A stretch of 6,772 nucleotides of DNA, taken from NCBI GenBank assembly GCA_021786915.1, contig JAJYMP010000370.1, positions 1-6,772 of the forward strand. The letters are read 5' to 3'. Below the pieces are notes generated by a model. It saw only the letters and a list, made by a program, of their open reading frames with translations. It was not told the DNA's origin and did no database searches. Position numbers and translations under genes: made by a program. The DNA is from Chloroflexota bacterium. GTDB lineage: Bacteria > Chloroflexota > Limnocylindria > Limnocylindrales > CSP1-4. This document shows, piece by piece, positions 1 to 5,378 of this stretch (position 1 is the stretch's first letter; every line of letters begins with the position of its first letter).

Positions 1-513
1 CTGGGGCGGGATCCCGACTGCCCGCAGGATGTCGTTGAGCGGCCCCGCCGGGCTGTAGATCCACAGCCAGACGAGCGCGATGGCGGTCGCGGACGTCACG
101 AGCGGCAGGAAGTACGCGGTGCGGATTCACGCGATCCCGCGGAGCTGCCGGTTGAGCGCCGTCGCCAGGCCGAGCGCGAAGACCAGGCCCACGGGGACGG
201 ACACCAGCGTGTAGAAGAGCGTGTTGCGGAGGGCCTTCTGGAACCGGTCGTCCCCGAGGAGCCGGGTGTAGTTGTCGAGGCCCACGACCTGGGGTGCCGA
301 GAGCATGTCCCACTTCGTGAGGCTGAGGCCCAGGGTGGCGAGGATCGGGCCGGCGGAAAGGACCGCCAGCCCGATCAGGGTCGGGGCGAGGAACAGCACG
401 ACCCAGCGGGTCTCCCGGCCGCGGGCGCCGTGGGTGCCACGGCGCGACCCGGTGCGGCGGGACGGCGTTGCGGCCGCCCCGGACCCCTCGACGCGCGGCG
501 CGGCTGGCGTCAC
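1..513 (-). pseudogene. ABC sugar transporter permease (MalF/UgpA type), interrupted by an in-frame TGA and cut by the window edge
   Basis: This is the N-terminal part of an inner-membrane permease of a carbohydrate ABC importer (binding-protein-dependent transport family, MalF/UgpA-like). Translation from a GTG at 513-511 gives a basic Ala/Gly/Ser-rich cytoplasmic tail of about 36 residues. A first membrane segment follows (about 38-62, containing FLAPTLIGLAVLSAGP), then the VGLDNYTRLLGD stretch typical of the family, and a second segment (about 97-119). After residue 128 (LRGIA) there is a TGA at 129-127. The same frame then continues for 42 codons to the window edge with family-like sequence (RTAYFLPLVTSATAIALVWLWIY), the usual next membrane segment. 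The stop is therefore internal, one base from a Trp codon. A GAGG sits 7 nt before the GTG. The gene lies 37 nt after the binding-protein gene in the same operon. It could be a real nonsense mutation or a sequence error. Family assignment is firm; its functional state is unknown. Confidence 0.85.
127..129 (-). other. In-frame TGA inside the permease frame
   Basis: On the minus strand the codons read GGG ATC GCG TGA ATC CGC ACC GCG TAC, so the permease frame is intact on both sides of the TGA. No frameshift is needed to resume family-like sequence. A single G-to-A change from TGG would explain it. TGA also ends the binding-protein, GH4, DeoR and aldolase genes here, so a general reassignment of TGA is unlikely. 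Confidence 0.9.
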
Positions 514-521
514 GCTGGCGC

Positions 522-549
522 CTCGGCGCTGCCGTTCGCCGGAGCCGAG
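522..549 (-). promoter_or_regulatory. Intercistronic hairpin overlapping the permease ribosome-binding site
   Basis: In the minus-strand transcript between the binding-protein stop and the permease start, CTCGGC (549-544) can pair with GCCGAG (527-522), with a possible inner CCG/CGG pair. The permease Shine-Dalgarno GAGG (524-521) is partly buried in the 3' arm. Such a structure could lower permease translation relative to the binding protein or protect the upstream message. This is inferred from pairing only; no folding energy was computed. Confidence 0.35.
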
Positions 550-550
550 C

Positions 551-1963
551 TCATTGGCCGAGCAGCTGCTGCAGCTTGGGCGTGACGGCGTCGAGCGCCG
601 CTTTCGCCGTGAGTTGGTTGTCGTTGAAGACGTTGGCGTCCAGCTCGTCCTGGAGCGCGGTGCTGAACTCGTTGTAGCCCTTGAACGACGGCTTGAGATG
701 GGCGTACGCAAGGGCGTCGGCGAACGTCCGGCCGCCGTCGAACGAGGTGGCGTACTGGTCGGCCAGGACCTGCTTGTTGGCGGGCATCGATGCCTTGAGC
801 GAGGCGACCATCGCCTGCAGCTTCGGCCCGGTGTAGCACTTGATGAACTCCCAGGCCGCATCGGGCGACTTCGACCCCTTGTAGGCAACGACGCCGCTCG
901 GGTTGACCGAGGTCGCGGCGCCGGCGGGCCCCTTCGGCAGGGGAGCGACGCCGAACTTGATGCCGGCCGCCAGGTGCGTCGGGACGAGCCACGAGCCATT
1001 GGCCTCCATCGCGGCCTGGCCGTTCTCGAAGGCGTCACCCGAGCCGCCGGCCACGGGCTGCGCCATGACCTTGTCCTTGTAGATGAGGTCCTGCAGGAAC
1101 TGGATGCCTGCCGCCGCCTGGTCGGTGTCGATGACGACGCGCTTCTTGTCGGCGCTCAGGATGTCCCCGCCGGCCTGCCACACGAGGGACGACCAGTAGT
1201 TCTCCATGTCCGAGGTCTCGGTGTAGAAGCCCCACTGCGAGGTCTTGCCGCCGGCTGTCTTGGTCAGCTTCGTTGCGGCGTCGACCAGCTTGGCCCAGTC
1301 CCAGGAGGCGTCCGGGTACGGCAGCCCGGCCGCGTCGAACATCGTCTTGTTGTAGAACAGGGCGATCGTGTTCAGGTCCCGCGGCAGCCCGTAGAGGTGC
1401 CCGTCGGGCGCCGTGAAGTCCTGCACCGCGAGGTCGACGAGCCCGCCGGTGTCGAACCCGTCCTTGGCGATGTACGGGTTGAGGTCGAGCAGCTGGTCCC
1501 GCGTCTGGTAGTCGGGGTACAGCGGCCCGTCCATCAGGAACACGTCGGGCGCGTTGCCGCCCGCGAGGTCCGTCTGCAGCTTGGGCCAGTAGGAGTCCCA
1601 GTCCGCGACGGACACCTTCACCGTGATGTTCGGGTTCAGCGCGTGGAACGCGTCCACGATCTTCTGCTGGTTGGCGAGCTCGGTGGTGTCGCCCCACATC
1701 GCGTAGGTGATCTTGACGGGCGGTCCCGCGTAGCTCCCGCAGGCCGCGGCGGCCGCCGCGGAGGGGGAGGCTGCGGAGGGGGAGGCTGCGGGCGATCCCG
1801 CGGGCGTGGAAGGCGTGGTCGAGGCCTGAGCGGTCGCTGCGCTGGCGGACGGCGGTGCGGAGACGGTCGCGGACGGCGTGGCGCTGCCGCACGAGGCGAC
1901 CAGCATCACGGCGGTGGCCGCGACGACGAGCCGCGGGCTGCGAGGAACTCGGAAGGCACGCAT
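551..1963 (-). CDS. ABC transporter sugar-binding lipoprotein (extracellular solute-binding protein family 1)
   Basis: This 470-residue protein is the substrate-capturing component of a carbohydrate ABC importer, anchored outside the cytoplasmic membrane. The N-terminus has basic residues, a hydrophobic stretch (12-23) and a lipobox LVASC with the lipidated Cys at 25. A low-complexity Ala/Ser/Pro/Thr linker spans about 26-74. The binding domain starts near 83 (ITYAMWGD) and shows family features: WxxYWxKLQTDLAGGNAPDVF (124-142), YGLPRDLNTIALFYNKTMFDAAGL (191-214), FENGQAAMEANGSW (312-325) and SPDAAWEFIKCY (366-377). Cys75 and Cys376 could form a disulfide tying the two ends of the domain (inference). 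The ATG at 1963 is chosen because AGGAGG lies 6 nt upstream and the signal peptide begins there; an upstream extension of the frame is Arg/Pro-rich and overlaps the GH4 gene. It is 11 nt downstream of the GH4 stop. The ligand cannot be read from sequence; neighbours suggest a galactoside or related glycoside. Confidence 0.93.
   Translation of the reverse strand: MRAFRVPRSPRLVVAATAVMLVASCGSATPSATVSAPPSASAATAQASTTPSTPAGSPAASPSAASPSAAAAAACGSYAGPPVKITYAMWGDTTELANQQKIVDAFHALNPNITVKVSVADWDSYWPKLQTDLAGGNAPDVFLMDGPLYPDYQTRDQLLDLNPYIAKDGFDTGGLVDLAVQDFTAPDGHLYGLPRDLNTIALFYNKTMFDAAGLPYPDASWDWAKLVDAATKLTKTAGGKTSQWGFYTETSDMENYWSSLVWQAGGDILSADKKRVVIDTDQAAAGIQFLQDLIYKDKVMAQPVAGGSGDAFENGQAAMEANGSWLVPTHLAAGIKFGVAPLPKGPAGAATSVNPSGVVAYKGSKSPDAAWEFIKCYTGPKLQAMVASLKASMPANKQVLADQYATSFDGGRTFADALAYAHLKPSFKGYNEFSTALQDELDANVFNDNQLTAKAALDAVTPKLQQLLGQ
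1760..1789 (-). repeat. 15-bp perfect tandem duplication in the lipoprotein linker
   Basis: Two identical adjacent copies of a 15-base unit (plus strand ggagggggaggctgc, 1760-1774 and 1775-1789) encode two copies of a five-residue Ala/Ser/Pro unit in the flexible linker of the binding lipoprotein. It is in frame and looks like slippage-driven length variation of the tether between the lipid anchor and the binding domain. Confidence 0.85.
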
Positions 1964-1969
1964 CGGGAT

Positions 1970-1975
1970 CCTCCT
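1970..1975 (-). promoter_or_regulatory. Strong Shine-Dalgarno of the binding-protein gene
   Basis: AGGAGG on the minus strand lies 6 nt before the ATG at 1963 and touches the TGA stop of the GH4 gene (1977-1975). It is the best ribosome-binding site in the window, fits the need for excess binding protein, and fixes the start codon. Confidence 0.8.
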
Positions 1976-3294
1976 CAGGACAACGGGTGGGGAGTGGAGC
2001 CGCCGAGCCACGCCGGCAGCCACTCCGCCTCGGCGGCGATCAGTTCGTCGGTCATGCGCCAGGCTTCGTCGAGCGTGAGCCGGGCCTGGACCTGCGGGTC
2101 GGTGAGCACCGCGTGGTAGACGAGGTCGCGGTCCTCGTCGAGCGCGGCGCGGACGGTCAGCTCCTGGGTGTCGACAGCGGGGCGCGTGTACGCCGCGCAC
2201 TGCGGTGGCAGGGCGGCGACGGCCACCGGGTGGACCCCCAGGCCGTCGACCAGCGCCGGCACCTCGACGCACGCGTCGGCGGCGAGGTTCGGGACCAGGC
2301 GGCCGCCATCGTTGGGGACGTTGGCGACGATCCGTGCTGGGTCGCCGGTCAGCATCGCGTGCACGATGACCGCCGCGTACTCGCCGCTGCGCTCGATCTC
2401 GAACGGCTCCCCCGCGTCCAGGCGGCGCTTCGTGTCGGCGTACTCATCGAGGTTGTGCGCCACCCGGTCGAGGTACTCGCCGATCGGGATGTGGAGCTCC
2501 TCGACGAGCCTGCCCTTGGGGATGAACCACGGGTTGTACTCGGCGTGGTGCTCGGACGACTCGGTGGGATACAGCCCGAACCGGCGGAACAGGTCCGCGC
2601 GGACGAGGTCGTCGTCGGGCGAGCGACCGGCGTTGATGAAGGCGCCGAGCGCCGGGTACAGGTCGGTGCCGCGGTGTTCGAGGCGGGTGACCCAGGCGAC
2701 GTGGTTCACGCCTGCCGTCTCGGCGGTCACCTCCTCGAACGGCACGCCCAGGTAGCCGGCCAGCGTGTGAATCGTCCAGTGCACGGAGTGGCACAGGCCC
2801 ACCGTGGGCAGCCCGACCGCCTCGTCGACGGCGCGGACGAGCATCGCCATGGGGTTCGTGTAGTTGAGGAACAGGGCGGTTGGGCAGACCTCGGTCATGT
2901 CCTCGGCGATGCCCAGCATCACCGGGATGGTCCGGAGCCCGCGCAGCACGCCCCCGACGTTGATCGTGTCGTTGATCGTGTAGCGCAGGCCGTACCGGCC
3001 AGGTACGTCGAAGTCAAGTCGCGTCGCGCGCGCACCGCCGACCTGGATGGTGTTGATCACGTAGTCGGCACCGGCGAGCGCCTCGCGCCGGTCGATGCTG
3101 GCGCGGATCGTCGGGGCGGCCCCCAGCGCAGCGGCGGTCCATTGGGCCATGCGCACGGCCGTGGCCAGCCGGTCGGCATCGATGTCGTGGAGCACGATCT
3201 CGGCGCCCCGGAGCTCCGGGTAGGCGAGGAAGTCCCCGAGCAGGCTCCGGGTGAACTCGACGCTCCCCGCGCCGACCAGGACGATGCGAGTCAT
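1975..3294 (-). CDS. Glycoside hydrolase family 4, probable alpha-galactosidase (NAD- and Mn-dependent)
   Basis: This 439-residue cytosolic enzyme has the usual GH4 length. GH4 enzymes hydrolyse glycosides by a redox-elimination mechanism using NAD and a divalent metal. Visible features are a Rossmann start VLVGAGS (5-11), HDID at 36-39 for the adenosine ribose, DYVINTIQVGG (77-87), LNYTNPMA (143-150), the metal-ligand Cys168 in GLCHSV, the metal-ligand His198 in AGVNHVAW, and ESSEHHAEYNPWF (245-257). The four-residue CHSV motif at the metal Cys is the version associated with alpha-galactosidases such as MelA; 6-phospho-beta-glucosidases carry CNVP and phospho-alpha-glucosidases CDMP. The residue two before GVNH is Thr-Ala rather than the Cys-Ala often seen in MelA proteins. 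The ATG at 3294 is chosen because the Rossmann motif follows at once and AAGGGAG lies 4 nt upstream. Alternatives are alpha-glucosidase or galacturonidase activity. Family is near certain; substrate is moderate. Confidence 0.93.
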   Translation of the reverse strand: MTRIVLVGAGSVEFTRSLLGDFLAYPELRGAEIVLHDIDADRLATAVRMAQWTAAALGAAPTIRASIDRREALAGADYVINTIQVGGARATRLDFDVPGRYGLRYTINDTINVGGVLRGLRTIPVMLGIAEDMTEVCPTALFLNYTNPMAMLVRAVDEAVGLPTVGLCHSVHWTIHTLAGYLGVPFEEVTAETAGVNHVAWVTRLEHRGTDLYPALGAFINAGRSPDDDLVRADLFRRFGLYPTESSEHHAEYNPWFIPKGRLVEELHIPIGEYLDRVAHNLDEYADTKRRLDAGEPFEIERSGEYAAVIVHAMLTGDPARIVANVPNDGGRLVPNLAADACVEVPALVDGLGVHPVAVAALPPQCAAYTRPAVDTQELTVRAALDEDRDLVYHAVLTDPQVQARLTLDEAWRMTDELIAAEAEWLPAWLGGSTPHPLS

Positions 3295-3312
3295 CGCGCT
3301 CCCTTCTTGGTG

Positions 3313-3335
3313 CGATCGGCGCGGCCTGCCGACCG
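3313..3335 (-). promoter_or_regulatory. Hairpin in the gap upstream of the GH4 gene
   Basis: In the leftward transcript CGGTCGGC (3335-3328) can pair with GCCGATCG (3320-3313) as an 8-bp stem with one G-U pair and a 7-nt loop. It ends about 10 nt before the GH4 ribosome-binding site. No U-run follows, so it is not an intrinsic terminator; RNA processing or translation control is possible. The rest of the 112-bp gap (3295-3406) holds no gene and no convincing promoter, only a 10-bp palindrome at 3379-3388. Confidence 0.35.
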
Positions 3336-3406
3336 ACCGCTCACTTGACGGCCCCAGCGACGCAGGCACGGCTCCCGTCGATGCATCGTTGGGTCCTCGC
3401 GCCCGC

Positions 3407-4480
3407 CTAGACGCCCAGGATGTGCGTGAGCCCCTGGCTGTGGTATCGGCCAACCCAGCCGGGGTGGTCGGGGTCCTGCCCGCGCCGACGGGCGAGGGCG
3501 AACGCGAGGAGTGCCACGGGCGGGACCGTGGTCAGCGGCGCGTGGTCCTCCGCGGTGGCCTCGGGGATCGGCAGAAGGACGCTGCCCTCGATCGCCCGTC
3601 TGGGGGCCACCTCGATCACGCGGGCGCCCCAGGCGGCGGCGTGGGCGGCGACATCCAGGGTCGCTGCCCGTCCGGGCCCTTCGGGAATCAGGGCGATCAC
3701 GACCGAGTCCGCGCCGACAATGGTCGCGACGCCTGAGGCCATCTCCCAGGTCTCGGTGCCCTCGGCGTGGACGATCGCCATCTCCTTGAGCTTGAGGGCC
3801 GCCTCCATGGCCGCGGGATGGGCGGCACCGCTACCCACGACGAACAGGTGCTCGGCGCGCGCGATCTCCTCGGCGAGAACGGTGACCAGCGGCTCCGCGG
3901 ACGCGATGGCGGCCGCCGCGTGGTCCGCTGCCAGCGCGATCGCGCCGCGGATCCGCTCCGCCCGATCGCCACCGAGCAGCTCCGCGAGCACGAGCTCGGT
4001 CGCCACGAGGGTGGCTGCGAACGTCTTGGTCATCACGGGCACGTGGCTCGGACCGCCGGCCGAGTGGACGACGTGGTCGGCGAGTCCGTCGAGGGTGCTC
4101 CCCGCGACGTGGACGACCCCAACCGTTGGCACGCGCCCACGCAGCGCCTCGACCGCGCCCAGCACGTCGCGGAACTCGCCGGAGGCCGAGATGCCCAGCA
4201 GGGCATCACCCGAGTCGAGCTTGGGCGCGTACGTCCGGAAGTCACCCGCGGTCAGCGGCACCACGATGGGGTCGTCCGGATTCGCATGGCGCCGATACAG
4301 CGTGGCGGCAGCCAGCGACGAGTGATACGAGGTGCCGTTGCCGATCACGTACACGCGCCGGATGCCGCCGCGGCGCAGCGCCGCCGCGGCATTGCGCGCA
4401 CCCTCGAGGCTCTCGGTGAGCGTGCTGCGGACGGCCGCGGGCAGGGCCAGGATCTCGGCCGGGATGATGCCCTCGATCAT
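3407..4480 (-). CDS. Double-SIS-domain sugar isomerase/deaminase-like enzyme (GlmS isomerase-domain / AgaS / FrlB relative)
   Basis: This 357-residue cytosolic protein contains two tandem SIS domains (about 30-165 and 195-330) like the isomerase half of GlmS, without a glutaminase domain. Relatives interconvert or deaminate/deglycate amino-sugar or ketosamine phosphates. GNGTSYHSS (47-55) matches the GlmS CGTSYH loop. GSGAAHPAAMEAALKLKEM (216-234) and HAEGTETWEMASG (238-250) match the GlmS helix and the segment with the catalytic Glu (here Glu246). LTTVPPVALLAFALARRRGQDPDHP (316-340) matches the GlmS C-terminal part. The first-domain SQSGET loop reads SASGEF (98-103), so two phosphate-contacting positions differ. 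The tail GWVGRYHSQGLTHILGV is unlike the GlmS end. The ATG at 4480 overlaps the regulator stop as ATGA, and AAAGGAG lies 12 nt upstream inside the regulator gene, so the pair is probably translationally coupled. The exact reaction is not determined. Confidence 0.88.
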   Translation of the reverse strand: MIEGIIPAEILALPAAVRSTLTESLEGARNAAAALRRGGIRRVYVIGNGTSYHSSLAAATLYRRHANPDDPIVVPLTAGDFRTYAPKLDSGDALLGISASGEFRDVLGAVEALRGRVPTVGVVHVAGSTLDGLADHVVHSAGGPSHVPVMTKTFAATLVATELVLAELLGGDRAERIRGAIALAADHAAAAIASAEPLVTVLAEEIARAEHLFVVGSGAAHPAAMEAALKLKEMAIVHAEGTETWEMASGVATIVGADSVVIALIPEGPGRAATLDVAAHAAAWGARVIEVAPRRAIEGSVLLPIPEATAEDHAPLTTVPPVALLAFALARRRGQDPDHPGWVGRYHSQGLTHILGV

Positions 4481-5253
4481 GCGGGCTGGGTGCTCCTTTC
4501 CGGGGACGATGCGAGGACGACGCGGACGGACCTCGCCCTGAGGGCGGCGACCTCCGCGGGATTGGCGTCGGCGTCGGTCACCAGGACGTCCACCTCGTCG
4601 ATGCCGAACACGTACGCGGGCGCGACAGCGCCGAGCTTCGAGCTGTCGGCGAGGACGATGCAGGCTCGAGCCGCGCGCCGGAGCGCCCGGTCGGTCAGGA
4701 TCTCGGGGATCGAGTCGTTCATGAGCCCGCGCTCGGCGCTCAACGCCCCGATGCCCATGAACAGCGCATCCGCGCGCAGCTCGCGGAGCGACAGCTCGGC
4801 GAGGTGGCCGAGTGTCGAGTGCATGTCCGGCCGCACGACGCCACCGAGGACCACCAGCTCGATCCCGGGCCGGTCGAGCAGGACCCCAACCACATCGAGG
4901 GCGTTGGTGATCACGGTGAGGTGCCGGTCGACGAGGCGGCGCGCGAACTCGAGCGCCGTGGTCCCGCTCGAGATGGCGATCGTCTGCCCGTCCTCGACAA
5001 GGTCGGCGGCGGCCGTGGCGATCGCGCGCTTGGCCAGAAGCCGCGGGTCGGGCGATTCGTGCGCGGGTGCGGGCGCACCGGCTGCCGCGCCCCCGTACGT
5101 CCGGACGAGGACGCCATCTGCGGACAGTCGCGCAAGGTCCCGGCGGATGGTCGAGGGCGTCACGCCGAGGTCCCTGGCCAGCATCTCAACGCTCGCTTGG
5201 CCCGCTTCGTTGAGACGTGCCAGCAGCTCGGATCGTCTCTCAGTGCTCAACAT
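4477..5253 (-). CDS. DeoR-family transcriptional regulator
   Basis: This 258-residue protein has the normal length for DeoR/GlpR-type sugar regulators. An N-terminal winged helix-turn-helix (about 5-56) carries the recognition segment DLGVTPSTIRRDLARL (28-43) and ends with VRTYGGA (50-56; RxHGG is more common). The C-terminal effector domain shows SSGTTALEFAR (95-105; the first Ser replaces the usual Asp of DxGTT), TVITNALDV (113-121), VVLGGVVRPD (134-143), LADSSKLG (201-208) and DVLVTDADA (222-230). Members usually repress sugar operons until a phosphorylated intermediate binds. It is the first gene of the leftward operon and diverges from the aldolase gene, so it probably controls both directions and itself. 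The ATG at 5253 starts the conserved MLSTERR segment. No Shine-Dalgarno is visible before it, while a promoter ends about 6 nt upstream, suggesting leaderless translation. An upstream in-frame extension to 5349 crosses the promoter region and is rejected. Confidence 0.93.
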   Translation of the reverse strand: MLSTERRSELLARLNEAGQASVEMLARDLGVTPSTIRRDLARLSADGVLVRTYGGAAAGAPAPAHESPDPRLLAKRAIATAAADLVEDGQTIAISSGTTALEFARRLVDRHLTVITNALDVVGVLLDRPGIELVVLGGVVRPDMHSTLGHLAELSLRELRADALFMGIGALSAERGLMNDSIPEILTDRALRRAARACIVLADSSKLGAVAPAYVFGIDEVDVLVTDADANPAEVAALRARSVRVVLASSPERSTQPA

Positions 5254-5259
5254 GCGCGG

Positions 5260-5289
5260 ATCTTGCGCCCCAACTGCGCAGTCTGTCAA
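5260..5289 (-). promoter_or_regulatory. Predicted promoter of the leftward operon
   Basis: The minus strand carries a perfect -35 TTGACA (5289-5284), an 18-bp spacer and a weak -10 CAAGAT (5265-5260, 3 of 6 to TATAAT). The expected start of transcription is at or within a base or two of the regulator ATG at 5253. The perfect -35 in such GC-rich DNA is the main support. Confidence 0.55.
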
Positions 5290-5320
5290 GTGATGCTGCG
5301 TGATATGGGCACGATTATGC

Positions 5321-5349
5321 TTGTGTCGGCGCGGATCGCGCGCTAGCAT
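5321..5349 (+). promoter_or_regulatory. Predicted promoter of the aldolase-kinase unit
   Basis: TTGTGT (5321-5326, 3 of 6 to TTGACA) and TAGCAT (5344-5349, 4 of 6 to TATAAT) are separated by exactly 17 bp. Transcription would start near 5356, leaving a short leader with GAGG (5368-5371) 7 nt before the GTG start. Match quality is modest; position and spacing are good. Confidence 0.45.
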
Positions 5350-5378
5350 CGTGGAGCCAATCGAATTGAGGTAATGTC

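Larger units (their letters stand above)
5254..5378. promoter_or_regulatory. Divergent control region with 9-bp direct repeat (candidate operators)
   Basis: This 125-bp intergenic region separates the divergent units and is less GC-rich in its middle than the genes. The 9-mer gcgcggatc occurs at 5254-5262, overlapping the predicted -10 of the leftward promoter, and at 5329-5337, inside the spacer of the predicted rightward promoter. Each copy is followed within two bases by GCGC. GTGAT is repeated 10 bp apart (5290-5294, 5300-5304), and GATGC/GCATC half sites stand at 5292-5296 and 5346-5350. These are candidate binding sites for the adjacent DeoR regulator; no site is proven. Confidence 0.4.

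Noticed and set aside
127..129. TGA read as tryptophan through a changed genetic code
   Set aside because: TGA is the natural end of the binding-protein, GH4, DeoR and aldolase genes in this window, each at the expected family length.
272..2119. 615-codon plus-strand open frame opposite the permease, binding-protein and GH4 genes
   Set aside because: It is a shadow frame made by high-GC codon bias. Its protein is Arg/Val/Gly-rich without recognisable motifs, while the minus strand gives clear family matches.
1964..2272. N-terminal extension of the binding-protein frame up to 2272
   Set aside because: The extension is Arg/Pro-rich, overlaps the GH4 gene and hides the signal peptide; ATG at 1963 has AGGAGG.
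3313..3335. Intrinsic terminator upstream of GH4
   Set aside because: The stem is good but no U-run follows on the transcript, and GH4 follows closely with its own ribosome-binding site.
1855..3348. 497-codon plus-strand open frame opposite GH4
   Set aside because: It is antisense to a well-supported GH4 enzyme, has no motif and no ribosome-binding site of note.
3767..5293. 508-codon plus-strand open frame opposite the SIS and DeoR genes
   Set aside because: Composition is Arg/Ala/Ser-rich low complexity, and it crosses two genes with clear domains on the other strand.
5314..5319. CATAAT on the minus strand as a second -10 element for the regulator
   Set aside because: It matches 5 of 6 bases, but no -35-like hexamer lies 16-18 bp upstream (the region is GCGC-rich). 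The TTGACA-linked site is preferred, though a minor promoter is not excluded.
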